Shown: one piece after another, positions 24,431 through 35,340 of the stretch
How the letters are laid out: the number at the start of each line of letters is the position of its first letter
Position numbering within the stretch: the first letter of the stretch is position 1
Origin: Poa pratensis
Taxonomy: Eukaryota; Streptophyta; Magnoliopsida; Poales; Poaceae
Length of the DNA stretch: 64,000 bases
Assembly: GCA_947311845.1 (NCBI GenBank)
Contig: CAMZMU010000012.1
Span: 3,224,716 to 3,288,715 of the forward strand
Direction of reading: 5' to 3'
The notes under the pieces: generated by a model
What the model saw: only the letters and a program-made list of their open reading frames with translations
What the model was told of the DNA's origin: nothing
Database searches by the model: none
Translations under genes and position numbers: made by a program

Positions 24431-25910
24431 TATCGACCAGACTACTTATGAAGAAAAACGTCATTAAACAAGAGGATAAAGGTCAGCCTTTCCTGATGAA
24501 TTAGATTTTAAGAACAGTCGGGTGTAGCCAGGTTTTGCTACAGCCGCCTCCGCAGCCGTCGGATCCACTTAAGTGAAATGATCTCGCGCGTCCGATCTAT
24601 GTAGCAAAAACGTTTCGCGTGTAGCACCATTTGTCTACGTATGCAACATCGAATGTAGCAAAGAAATTTCAGAAATGCTACGTCCGATCTATGTAGCAAA
24701 AAAAGTCAAACACAACATTTTTTTTGTCGCATGTAGCACTGTATGTAGCAAAAAAATATCAGATCCGTAAAACTTGCGACGTGTAGCAAAAACGAATGTA
24801 ACATTTTAAACACAGCCATGTAGCAAAAATCAACCAGCCATGTAGTAAAAATCAACAAGCAATGTAGCAAACCCAATTTGTTGTACCAAAATGTTTGAAA
24901 TGTCACTTTTGAAGAAAATCAATGTAGCACTTTGCCCGTGCTTATCCAACAAAAACCATACTCATATGTAGCAAAAAAAAACCCCAAAAAATTGACCTTC
25001 ATATCATCGAGGCGCTGCCATGGCTGATTCAAAAGGTCGTCGGCGCAAATCCGACATGCTGGAGGTCGGCCGGAGCAAGATCGAGTGAATATGTAGCACA
25101 TAGCGTCCATGGGGACCTCCGCCATGGCGTCAATGGTGCCAGTTGTGGTGATGCGGTGGATCAAATCGGGGGAACCCGTGGGGAGCAAAGCCGAGATGGC
25201 GGCGAGGCTCCGGCGGCGCTTGAGGTATCTTGCACGGACAAAGCGCCAGCAAGCGCCTGATTCCATGGATAACGCCGTCGGCGCCGAGGAGCACCGGTCG
25301 GCTGGGCATCGATGGCGCCGGCTGCTCTACCGCGGGATGCAGGGGGACGGCTGGCGAGGAGCGGAGGGCGGCGGTCCCGACCGACCGGCGAGCACGGAGG
25401 ACACGCGGGGAGTAGAGAACACGCCGCGAGTCACGCACTGGACGGACCAGACGAGCAGCGGCCCGTGCGCGTGCGTGAGGATGATGCAGGCGAGGAGAGA
25501 GACCGGCTGTAGCAACAGCCGGTTGTAGAATTAGAGTTTTCCTTTTAAGAAGGCCATCAGGAATTCGACGAGAGCATCGTCATTGTGAGACAAGGTAACA
25601 TATTCTCCTATTTTGATTATCCGATTCTTATGAATAAGCATATCATTGCTGACATCCAAGATTAGTTTTTATTAACTAAGGAGTACAGATGAGGTGATGA
25701 ATTTTATTCCTTCAGATTTTCTTGATTGTGGACATGCAGCTTGTAATTAGTCAGTTATTCTACCCATACTTCAATTATCGACTAGACTACTTATGAAGAA
25801 AAAGGTAATTAAGCAAGAGGATGACGGTCAGAATTCCTGATGAATGAGATTTTAAGAAGGCCATCAGGAATACGACAAGAGCATCGTCATTGTGAGACAA
25901 GGTAACAGTG
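24431..25910. repeat. Direct duplication, left copy interrupted by a MULE-like element
   Basis: Sequence at about 24431-24514 plus 25543-25600 (ATCGACCAGACTACTTATG ... GCATCGTCATTGTGAGACAA) is repeated uninterrupted at about 25778-25910. The second copy reads straight through TTTTAAGAAGGCCATCAGGA, so it acts as a paralogous empty site for the insertion. Confidence 0.85.
24515..25542. mobile_element. MULE-like non-autonomous element
   Basis: It is flanked by the 9-bp duplication TTTTAAGAA at 24506-24514 and 25543-25551, with the empty site preserved in the tandem copy. Near the ends are imperfect inverted repeats (left TTTTGCTACAGCCG; right, in reverse, TGTTGCTACAGCCG). The left half contains many copies of TGTAGCAAAAA (24600-24970). 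The right half is GC-rich with short open frames that match nothing I know. Nine-base duplications are typical of Mutator-like elements. Confidence 0.75.
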
Positions 25911-26153
25911 AAGCAATACGTGCGGAAAGCAAGCCGCTAAGGTGTGTATCAAATATCGCTATTGCTTTTTTTCATCGACCGCATAAGCATGCAGATTGCG
26001 TTATGAGGTTAATTGAATATTTCCCCCTCTTTTATAATGGTTCAGCCAATTAAGAATAGAATTCAAATATTCAAATAGAAGATAACATATGAGACAAGAA
26101 GAGAGATGCTTTTTGATGCACCTGAAACAGGTTTTGTTTTCATCCAGTTGGTT

Positions 26154-26199
26154 AATATTTGATTTGTGAAAATTCAAAAAAAATATTTGATTTGTGAAA
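26154..26199. repeat. 18-bp duplication around an A-run (retroposition scar)
   Basis: AATATTTGATTTGTGAAA at 26154-26171 is repeated at 26182-26199, separated only by ATTCAAAAAA. This resembles the other poly(A)-only scars in this window but in plus orientation. Polymerase slippage is an alternative. Confidence 0.6.
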
Positions 26200-26548
26200 T
26201 CAAGAAAACATGCAGTCTAGCCTTATTTTTCTCCATTATCTAACAATCTACGGATCTTATTGGCGATGAATCTTAACTTCTGATGTTCGTTCGCTTCATG
26301 CACACGATGCGCACTGCGTTGTTATGAGACCAAGTTATCGAACTATCACCAAAAGAAATAATCCACGTAGAACTTGGTCTATTTCTACCTGTAAGTTGTC
26401 CCTTTAAGTATGAAGACGCGTTGCACTTACATGCCAACTAGTTAAATAAATACCACAACTTTGATACCCATCCATTGTTTTAAATAAACTATACCGACTA
26501 GAGACAACCACGACTCTGAAAAGAGTCACCTCTACAGGTAGGGGAGTG

Positions 26549-26815
26549 CAGGGCCTGCTCTAACATTTTTTGGGCCAGGTGCGAACTCCATAAGTGGCCC
26601 CCTAACTTTTGTTTTACTATGACTTCTATATTAACACTGGCGTGCACGATTTATATACGCCACAATGATCTATCAGTTTACAAAAATTAGTACTACCAGC
26701 GTGTATATATCAGGGCACGCCACTAGTAATCTAGCACATACGTCAGCATTATGGGCCCCAATTTTTACGGGCCCCGGGCGGTCGCACCTCTCGCACTGGG
26801 CCTAAGCCGGCCCTG
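26549..26815. mobile_element. hAT-type MITE
   Basis: The left terminus CAGGGCCTGCTCTAA and right terminus (in reverse) CAGGGCCGGCTTAGG form the TIR. The imperfect 8-bp flanks are GGGGAGTG (26541-26548) and ACGGAGTG (26816-26823). The right arm GCCCAGTGCGAGAGGTGCGA and left TGGGCCAGGTGCGA extend the inverted match. The interior contains phrases such as CACGCCACTAGTAAT that resemble CACTA subterminal repeats, hinting at a nested fragment. Confidence 0.75.
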
Positions 26816-26823
26816 ACGGAGTG

Positions 26824-27362
26824 ATATTTTCTTTTTGAGCTATTGTCTGTCTCTGGACCTACAACGTGAGCCTCCTGGAATGGATGATAGACGTGCATTT
26901 TCAACTATCGCCGATGATAAAAGTCACACGCCCGGTAAAATGAAAGGCCTGTCTAAACTGAAAGATGCATCAAGGAATTTCATATATTAAAAAACATACT
27001 AAATCGTGGGCTGTAAATAAAGGGACCAACTTAGACCTTGTTTGAGCGTAAGAATTCAACTGCAAAATAAACTGGGTGCACACTGCATTTTTCCGTGCTA
27101 AGAACTTTGCCAGTATCAAACTATCACAAAGATATGAAAATAGTACTCGATGGCATGAAAACATACTCGATGCACTCACAAAAATTCAATGTGAAAACGA
27201 ACATTGAAAACTCAACAAGCTAACTATGAAAATGTGTCAGATATTCAAGAAAAACTCACTTTCCTGCCAAAGACAAGACGCCAAGAACTACTGCTGCCTT
27301 TGTCCTCATGAACTCAATATGATTACTGGGTGCACGCCCTGTAGCTAATATCTGTCTGCCAT
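26824..27362. other. Intergenic, nothing recognised
   Basis: AT-rich sequence with no open frame, repeat boundary or motif that I can support. Confidence 0.4.
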
Positions 27363-27378
27363 AGTTACAAAACCAGAT

Positions 27379-27439
27379 TTTTTTTTAGAAAAGGGGGTGC
27401 CGTTCCCCGGCCTCTGCATCAAAACGATGCACACAGCCG
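27379..27439 (-). mobile_element. 5'-truncated LINE tail
   Basis: Read on the minus strand this 61-bp insert ends ...GATGCAGAGGCCGGGG, then a short stretch, then poly(A). That is the 3'-end phrase of Triticeae LINEs and is also seen at the end of the plus-strand LINE near 38850-38884. It is flanked by the perfect 16-bp duplication AGTTACAAAACCAGAT at 27363-27378 and 27440-27455, proving target-primed insertion. Confidence 0.9.
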
Positions 27440-27728
27440 AGTTACAAAACCAGATGAGGATATCACTGCAAGCTTTTCATTTCCCAGCCTTAATTCAAGA
27501 CTCTCTTCATTTTTATGATTTACATCGCGATGTATGCATACTTCCACACCCTTGTACGCCCTTCCAATTACTATACAAGTATTCCGTCACTATAGCAAGA
27601 GGACCCCTTTTTTTTACTCTGGACATTTCAAGGAAAAAACCAGATCCATAAAAGAACCACAAAAACGCAAAAAGAACCCAAAACACTACAAGGATGTTAG
27701 CCTCCTCATCTCTGAAGATCATGTAACC

Positions 27729-28031
27729 TTAGCATTTGTTGTGGATCGGATCGGACCCTCTTCGGACGCGCCGCTTGCTCACTCTGTCGGTGTGGAACAC
27801 CGTCGAAGGGGAGGAGCTGGTGGTCGGTGTGTGCTTCACCGGCACATCAAACCTTTCAGCGGCACCGGCAGCATCTCCCTCTGCGAGCTCTCGTGGTTGC
27901 CCTAATCGTGAGACATTTGCCTGGTTTGTTTGGGCAAAGACGCCCAGGCTTCGAAGGGCAAGAGTCTCCGGTGCAGAGGCCAAAAGAACAAGCACGGCGA
28001 AAATGATCAGGTGATGGCAGTGGACTCCCAT
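27729..28031 (-). CDS. CLE peptide hormone precursor (CLE45-type)
   Basis: An intronless 100-residue secreted prepropeptide. Residues 1 to about 26 form a signal peptide (HHLIIFAVLVLLASAPETLA). A non-conserved linker follows. The C-terminus carries the 12-residue CLE domain RRVRRGSDPIHN at residues 87-98, with Lys-Cys after it. From memory this dodecapeptide is identical to Arabidopsis CLE45, a ligand of BAM-type receptor kinases that restrains protophloem differentiation. The start at 28031 was chosen because it begins the signal peptide; the frame is open further upstream but only by chance. A TATA-like box lies about 120 bp upstream at 28151-28158. Short CLE genes are often missed by automated annotation. 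Confidence 0.92.
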   Translation of the reverse strand: MGVHCHHLIIFAVLVLLASAPETLALRSLGVFAQTNQANVSRLGQPRELAEGDAAGAAERFDVPVKHTPTTSSSPSTVFHTDRVSKRRVRRGSDPIHNKC

Positions 28032-28150
28032 TCTCCTGTAACTTGCAGTGGATATAGTGGTAGAAGGAAGTGGTAGTTTGTGTTTGTCTGATGATGTGCT
28101 TGTCTGAACTTGAGACAAAAATCTGGAGAGTGGAAGCTGTATGTGTCTCG

Positions 28151-28158
28151 TAAATATA
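28151..28158 (-). promoter_or_regulatory. Probable TATA box of the CLE gene
   Basis: On the minus strand the sequence reads CCTATATTTACG, with the TATATTTA core about 120 bp upstream of the CLE start codon. This distance allows a 5' UTR of roughly 90 nt. Confidence 0.6.
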
Positions 28159-28159
28159 G

Positions 28160-29199
28160 GTCCTCTTAGATTGCATCCACCGTAGTGACGGGTGAGAAGA
28201 TCTTGGTCCAAAAAAATAAAGCTCAAAGTGATAAACCCAAGTGACCACTTTATACCACCAAGCCCATTGATCCAAACACAATTACTTATCCTTCAAAGTG
28301 AAAGAAATTGTAATCTGCTGACAAAAGGCTGTTTATGTGATTCTTGCGAAAAGTAAAATATGAAACTGGCATTGGGAGACCTAATTATCTAGACGTTTTC
28401 CTTCTTCCTGGGGATAGGCAAGGAAACCCTCCAGCTAAACTCACAGTGTAATGCTTTATGCTGCATCAATAGGGTTTCAGCTTTGTTTGTGCACACCAGA
28501 AGCTTCTCTTTTAACACACTTCTCAATGCAAACAACACAAGAGAGCACATCTCCTTGTGCTCTCTTTAAGAGAAGTTTCTTGTGCTGGAGCTGTTGCTTT
28601 ATTCTCCTTTGCTCTTTCATCATTCTTGGCTTGTTCTGGGATGTCTCTCCTTTTTCTGTGGATTTAGTGGGTCCCAAAGCAGCCCCTATTCAAAGATCCA
28701 AAGAGAAGCCGCAGTGCGACACCCACCACCAAAAGGATCCTACTAATCCAAACAACATTCAGAACTTGGATATTCCCATCAATTATTTCATTTAATTTAC
28801 AACTTAAAAGTATCATTTATTGGATTCTGAAATATTACATATTCTACTTTAACTAATATGCAGCAGATACTTGAAAATATGAATGATTAGAGAATATACT
28901 TGTAGTCTTAATTGGTGAGCAAAATATTCCTCCGATGGTACATTTTGTTGGTAGCGTAAGAAAACCCAAAGAGGGGATCTTCAGGGCATAGTATGCAAAA
29001 AAAATCATGAATAAATTGAGAGAAAAAACATAAATAATTCTAAAAAAAGGAATTCCATGGACATTAAAAATGTCTCCCAAAGACAGAAATATTAAGAAAA
29101 AATCAGGGAATTTTAAAAAACATACATAAGCCTAGAGAATATGTGGCCCACTCTGGAGCAGAATGGCGACAATAAAAATGATGACCCATCCTTGTACAA
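28160..29199. other. CLE upstream region and intergenic DNA
   Basis: This holds the 10-bp-stem hairpin at 28539-28566 but no supported gene. The plus-strand open frame at 28451-28795 has no recognisable domain. The region becomes very AT-rich towards the LINE. Confidence 0.45.
28539..28566. repeat. Perfect 10-bp stem, 8-nt loop palindrome
   Basis: AAGAGAGCAC (28539-28548) and GTGCTCTCTT (28557-28566) are exact complements around the loop ATCTCCTT. It is too short for a plant miRNA precursor. It could be a terminator-like fold or chance. Confidence 0.5.
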
Positions 29200-29919
29200 T
29201 TAAACTAGCATGATCTTGATAAATTTCCGTAAATTCGTTTAATTAAGTCTGAAATAGTAGAACTCCCTGAAGGAGAGAAAGATAGGATGAAACACATCCG
29301 TGTTGAAATGCAGAGAATTTAGTTTAAAAATGAACAAAAGCAAAGCAAAGATCTAGAAATAGATAAATTAATACTCTTTCATTCTCTTGAGGGTCCTGCG
29401 GGAGAAATTATGGAAATGAGTGACATACTACATGTAGCCACTAACTTTTATAAGGACGTGTTCAAACTAGAAGATAGGCAAGGTTGTAGTCTTAATCAAG
29501 ATTTCTTTTGTGGGGAGGACAAAGTTTATAATGCAAAAAATGATATCCTTCAAACCCCTTTCACTGAAAAATAAAAAAAATAAAAGTTGTTTTTGACTCT
29601 TATTCTATTGGTGCCCCTGGGTGACGGTCTGTCCTTCTTTATCAACAATTCTTGGAAATCATCAAAGCAGATCTTATGGAACTCTTTGGTAAACTTTACC
29701 ACGAAAAAATAGGCATTTTAGACTAGATTTTCTATCCTTGCCCTCATCCCCATAGAAAATGATGCGACCTCGCTGCGAATATTTAGACCAATTAGCTTCC
29801 TAAATTGTAGTTTTCAGATCTTCACCAAAGTTCTAATGGATAGACTTTTTCCAATCTTGCATCGCCTATTAACCCGCTTTTATTAAGGGTAGGATACATA
29901 TTAGAGTGTTGTCACGACT

Positions 29920-32556
29920 AAGGATTCAAAGTTTCTAGGGTTAGGATTTCGTGTTAGCTCGGTAGTTCCAAAGTTTTTTTGCTCGGTACGTCCGGGGCAA
30001 CATTCATTGGCAGTGAGTAGTGCACTCCGTTGAACGAAGTATTTTCGGGTGGTGCTGGCTCAAAACCTCCAAGTTTGTTCCCCTGTAGTTCTTAGAGACA
30101 ACTTTCAGTTGCTCTCGTTACTACCGGAGAATATACATTCGAAACTTCCAGACTAGTATAAAATCCTGATTTTTCTGAAATTTTTGCAAACAATTTCAAG
30201 AACGGAAATGCTTCTTTTATATGCTTATTTTATTTACTCTATTTAGATGGACGTCCTGAGCTTTGACAACAAGTGGTTAAGGTCTAATCATGAGTATGGA
30301 AGTGATTGAGAAGCTTCTCCTCCCCAAGAACAACTTGCTGATAAGTTCTGAGAAGGAACTCACCCCACCTCCAAGATTAAGAAGATCTCCGGTTGTCTCA
30401 CCAAGATCTCTGGTTCAATTTGATGAGTTCACAACTTCCCTTGGAGTTTCTGATGGGGTTCGTAGCATAGGAAACAAAAAATTCCTACGGTAAGAACAAC
30501 CAAACTATCAAGATCTAATCTAGTGGATGAAAGCAACGGGTAGAACCAAGTTCCAAGAGAACTCACCCTCGAAGACCGAAAGCGTTTCGAGAATGATTCT
30601 CGTGGACGGTGTAGTCGATCACTTGCCGATCTCAAGATCGCGAAGACGAACGCTGCAAACGGGCAGCGCCTCCGTACTCGGTCACACGTACAGCTTGACG
30701 ACGACCTCCGTTCCCTCGATCCAGCGGGGCAGCGGAAGTAGAAGATCCACCGGAGACTCCAACAGCGCGATGGTGTGGTGTGGTGGAGAAACTAACCGGC
30801 ATGGCTTCGCCAAGCGAATGACCAAGAGGTGGAGCAGCGGAGGAGGGAGAGAGGTTCAAGTGTGTGCTCAAGAGGGAGCTCCCACCCCTCCATATATAGG
30901 AGAGGGGTGCGGTAGCCCAAGGGTGGGGCGTTGCCCCCTAGGGGTGCCCCCACCTCTCCCCTCTTGATGTGAGTGGAGCATCCACTCATGCCCACTCACT
31001 CTCTTTTAATCTCCACTCAAAATTCCAAGGGTTTTCTGAATTATATAAAACATTTTTATTTCTTTTTAATATTTGTTTATTTGTTAATTCTATTAACAAA
31101 CATTAACACTTAACCCCTTGATCTATTTGTTAATTATATTAACAAACAATTGAAAAATATCACCTTGAACTATTTCAATATTACCCCAAACAATTTCGGT
31201 GCTGTCCAAACTTTTATCCAATATTCCGTATCTTCTCAATAGCTTCGACAAACCTTAAGTGTGTCACCCTACGATTCGTGAATAATGTAGACATGATCAA
31301 GACACCTCTCCGATCAATAGTCAACAACGGGACCTGGAGATCCGTAATGACTTCTACACATTCAACGATGAATCTTGAGATCGCGTGAACCATAAACGTC
31401 GTAACCAATTCCTTTTGTCTCGCGATATTTTACTTGTCTGAGATCCGTTCATTGGTATCAACTATACCTAGTTCGATCTCGTTACCGACAAGTACTCCTT
31501 TTTCGTTCCGTGATATGACATCCTTGTGACCTAGTCACGTGCTTGCAAGCGGTGTCGATGTGATATCACCGAGAGGGCCCAGAGTATATCTCTCGTCATT
31601 TGGATGGACAAATCCCACTCTTGATCCATGAGCCTCAACTAATACTTTCAGAATATGCAATGCCACCTTTATAGTCACCCTGTCACGGTGTGACGTTTGA
31701 TGTCATAAAAGCATTCATCTGGTGTTAGTGATTGACATGATCTCATGGTCTAAGGATCAGAGTTACTTCGAATGTTTGATATAACAATGTAAACTCAATG
31801 ACTTGATCGTATTGCTATATCTACTTTAAGTGTATGTTCATCACATCATTATCATAATGTTGTGATCCCGTAATTAACAACATCCAATGTTCATGATCAG
31901 GAAACCTTGATCATCAGTTAACCAATGAGCTAGTTAAACGAGAGGCGTTACTAGGAACTCTTACTTGTATATTAGTGACACATGTATTAACGTTTCCAAT
32001 TAATACAATTCTAGCATCAGAAATAAACATTTATCATAAACATAGAATATGATAATAACCACTTTATTATTGCCTCTCGGGCATATTCCTTTCAGTTTCA
32101 TGGGGAAGAATAGGTAGAACAGAGGGAGGATATCCATCTTGAGGGTGATGTACTCACACCTCCTCTATCTTCTACGCCTCCAACACCAAGAGGAAGAGGG
32201 AGAGTGAAGGATCAAGATATACGACTAGAGGGGGGGGTTGAATCGGAGTTTATGAAATTTTGCTCAAATATAAACTTTATGGGGGACACTTAAAATGAGT
32301 TCAATAGATGAATGAAGAAACTTGAGGAACAAAGATGTAACGTATAAATTTCAAGCCTAACAAGATGCTTCCAGAGTAATGGGACAGAACACAGATTCTT
32401 TTGAGCATAATTAGGAGCAGGCACATCAATAGAAGCTTCCATTTAGATATAGAGAGTTCAAGTTTCAGACTAAGTAGAATTTATTAAATTAGGGAAAAAA
32501 AGAACAACACAAGTATGAAGCTTCAAGTAGTTGATAATGCATTTGGTTAGCTTCAG
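29920..32556. mobile_element. Unidentified repeat inserted in the LINE, itself hit by a solo LTR
   Basis: LINE similarity stops at about 29919 and resumes at about 32557. The inserted DNA (29920-30450 and 32100-32556) contains LTR-like phrases about choice words such as GCTCGGTAGTTCC and GGGGGGGTTGAATCGGAG, and a Pro/Ser/Arg-rich open frame interrupted at 30450 by the solo LTR. I cannot name the family or fix its borders. Confidence 0.5.
30451..32094. mobile_element. Solo LTR of a Copia element (Angela/BARE-like)
   Basis: A 1644-bp block starts TGATGGGGTTCGTAGCATAG, ends GGGCATATTCCTTTCA (TG...CA), and is flanked by the exact 5-bp duplication GTTTC at 30446-30450 and 32095-32099. The start (GGGGTTCGTAGCATAGGAAAC) and end (GCCTCTCGGGCATATTCC) resemble Angela/BARE LTRs. 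No internal region or second LTR is present, so it is the product of LTR-LTR recombination. Confidence 0.9.
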
Positions 32557-32606
32557 GAGACAAGTGGGATAGATGGCTGCATTTGGTTAGCCAGTTGATG
32601 GAGGTT

Positions 32607-33034
32607 GAGAGAATATGTAGTGCTCCCAGCACATTAGGTGCTACAAATGCTAACCCTAGATAAAATAATTATGAATGTGTCAAAAAATTCTTCGAAAAGT
32701 GGGAGTGTTCATGTAGCATATGTCTACAACATCCAAAATTTCATGATCAAATTCGACATGGATACTGAGAAAGAAAAAAGAGAAAATTAGCATGAGTAGT
32801 GTCATTTTCTGATTTTGTCTTTTTGTGACAGTAGGTAGCACTATTCATGATAGATTTGTCTTTTTTGTTTCTCAATGTTCATTTCAAATTTGGACATTAA
32901 ATTTTTGGAGGTCATAAACACATCCTTCATTAACCTTCACACTTTTTCGTATAATTTTTCGACACATAAAAATTCTTTTTTCGTGTGGTAGCAATGGTAG
33001 TATCTTAAGTGCTGGGAGCACTAGATATTCCCTC
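32607..33034. mobile_element. 428-bp TIR element (MULE-type MITE) in the LINE
   Basis: The ends GAGAGAATATGTAGTGCTCC and, in reverse, GAGGGAATATCTAGTGCTCC extend as TIRs (CAGCAC). They are flanked by GATGGAGGTT at 32597-32606 and 33035-33044 (a 9-10-bp duplication). Removing the element rejoins the LINE reading frame. The interior is non-coding. Confidence 0.88.
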
Positions 33035-33115
33035 GATGGAGGTTCAACTGACCGGCGATCCTGATGTGTTTACATGGGGTTTGACCATATCAGGAAAGTT
33101 AACAGTTAAATCCAT

Positions 33116-33300
33116 GGGCTTATTATTTCTGTGCCCTAGTTCGCTTAGTTTTCCTCGTTTGTGTCCTACTTGCTTAACTTCCCTCGTCTGTGCCCTACCT
33201 GGGTCTTTCGAGGCCCGCGGACGGCCAAACACGCCGTTTCCGTCTGGTCAACCCCCTTTGACCGTCACTTGGCCTGACTAGTGGGGTCGGCCTGGGGCAG
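33116..33300. repeat. Left TIR of the long-TIR MULE
   Basis: It is the reverse complement of 37940-38124 with scattered mismatches. The most conserved part is the GC-rich inner half (GGCCCGCGGACGGCCAAAC). Confidence 0.88.
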
Positions 33301-33652
33301 CTCGTTTGGAATCGCATCAAGTGGGGCTGGGGCACTAGTTTAATCAAGGGATACCGTCGATGGGGCCCACATGGTCTTTCTTCTCTCCTTCCGCCTAGAG
33401 AAAACCCTCGAGAAAACCCCAGGACCCCCCAAGAACAGAGCAATACAAGTTGGATTCAAGGCGCAGAGCAGGGTGATTCAAGGCGCAAAGGAGCTCCATC
33501 GTCATTGCAGTCGCCCGTCTCCCATCGCCCGTCTCTAGTCGCCCGTCTCCCATCGCCATCGTCTTGCGGGCGCGGTTATTGTACGGCCGCCTTCGCCATT
33601 GGGGTTTTTCGGTCGCCGACGGTTCGAGCTACAATCCATCAACCCCATTTCG

Positions 33653-35094
33653 ATGGTCAGTGCTATCTTCTCTACATGTTTCATTTACCTGTTTGAGCTC
33701 CCGAATGGTGCATTATATGTGAGTTAATTTGACTTTCTATTTGGCTTGCGGAATGGGAAAAAACCCCAGGTTCTAAATTTCTTTTGTTATTGCTTTTTAA
33801 AATAGGAATCAGATGGCGAGGTCGATATCTGTCCTATGTGCTGCCACGAACCAACTTTCTGCCGTACACTCACTCGTCGTTTCAATACTTTTAAAGTCCC
33901 GATTGAATACAACAATTACCAAAAGGAAGTTGTAAGTATTGCCTTTTAAATTCGAGGCAATGTCATTTGTTTTCCTTCAATTCGTGTCTTCTTAGTTTCT
34001 CCGGTTTTGTATTACATGTAGATCTGCCATGCCCTTTAAGATTTCTTCTAGAGAGCCGGGCCATTGGTCCTCGTAAGAACTGGATGGAGGCTAAGTGTCC
34101 GAAGGGAGACACATACTACTTCTACCTGGAAAGGTGGGTTATTGAAATTGAAACGGAGCGGAGAGCATTGTGTAAGCAGCTCAATGATAGTTCAAAGACC
34201 CATATTCGGACCTATATCAGTGGAACACAGTGGAGAGCACTGTGTGTAGCCTACGGCATCGAACAAGGCGATGTTGTCAAATTCATGTATGATGAAAATC
34301 ATCATGTGTTCAATGTTGAAGTGACTAACGCAAGCAATGCTACCAAACCTTTTGGTCAATACTCTGGTATGTTAGTTTGTGTTATTTTTCTTACACATTG
34401 AGTAGTTTATATTTTTCTGAATGTCTTCGTCTCTTTGATCAGAGTGTAAACAGATTGAAAAATGATGCAAGCCAGCCCTTCTGAAGTCCATATTTCACGA
34501 ACCGAGCGATGTCAGTTTTTCAGAAATGAATGTGATATCTTTCGCTTTATTCAAAGAGGCCACAAGGGAATTGGATGCTGACGAGTTCTTTGAGATCCCT
34601 CAGTTCTACGTGCGCAGGATTGAGAATGATGGTATAGATGAGGACTCTCTGGTACCATTCAAACTTTTCTTATTCATTTACATTTTTCTGATACTCTGCC
34701 GTCATTTACACTTTTCTGATACGATGTTCATGTTATTTTGGTAGCATCTCAAGATTGAGCTAGTAGATGGTTATGTACTTCCATCACGAGGGACTTCTTG
34801 TCTATGGGCGGGAGACTTCATCGAGATCATGGGAACATATCAAGTAATAGAAGAGTACGTCGAGTTCACTGGAAACTAGGATCTATTCTGGGAACAAGCG
34901 CAAATTCGCTATGATGATCTCTTCGCTATCAAGGTGATCAAGCTGAAATTTGAGAAGGTCAGCGAAGATGTCGAGGGGGCCAACGAAGACGTCGAGCAGT
35001 CCAGCGAAGATGTCGAGATGTCCAGCGAAGACGATGAGCAATCCAGCGAATCCAGCGAAGAGATCAAGCAAGAGATCAAAGAAGAGAGTGATTA
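33653..35094 (+). pseudogene. B3-domain-like gene carried by the MULE
   Basis: Probable exons are an ATG at 33653-33655 directly followed by GT; 33806-33931, rich in Cys and charged residues (DGEVDICPMCCHEPTFCR); about 34022-34364; about 34528-34650; and 34745-35094. The third exon reads like a B3 DNA-binding fold: PCPLRFLLESRAIGP, an inner KGDTYYFYLERW, then TQWRALCVAYGIEQGDVVKF. A second, weaker B3-like unit follows (EIPQFYVRRIE ... YVLPSRGTSCLWAGDFIEIM). The C-terminus is an acidic repeat of SSEDVE-type units. Lesions include a phase problem at the 34022 acceptor, stops near 34465 and a TAG at about 34877. It is no longer intact or the sequence has errors. B3 proteins normally regulate plant transcription; here the gene is transposon cargo. 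Confidence 0.6.
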
Positions 35095-35340
35095 ATATTA
35101 CTATGCGTTGTTGTTGGTGGTGGATGTATTTGTTCAGTGACTACTCTAAGGGTGTATTTGGTCGAACACCTTATGTACCTGCTCAGAGCGCGCCATGGCG
35201 TGCTCTGTGCGTCGCTTAAGTCAAAACTTGTTGTATTGGATGTTTATTATTTTTCTTAGGAACTAGTATTCTGATGAAGAAGCTTGCCGCCGGATTTCCT
35301 ATTTTTTGAATGTTCCCGCAATTTATATGAATTTTCTGCG

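Larger units (their letters stand above)
23245..26441 (+). mobile_element. Non-autonomous Helitron
   Basis: The 5' end is TCTATACTACTATTAAAAG at 23245. The 3' end is CTAG at 26438-26441 followed by T. Both ends match the second Helitron at 51623-53632; the 3' terminal 85 bp or so are clearly homologous (ATCCACGTAGAACTTGGT versus ATCCACATAGATCTGGT, ...CCAACTAGT). The subterminal hairpin is degraded (GCGTTGC). The 5' neighbour base is T rather than the expected A, probably a mutation. No Rep/helicase is present. The GC-rich 23440-24300 segment is likely cargo but I cannot identify it. It contains a MULE-like insertion at 24515-25542. Confidence 0.75.

Noticed and set aside
28539..28566. Hairpin considered as a miRNA precursor
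   Set aside because: Only 10 bp of stem; plant precursors need about 20 bp or more of pairing.
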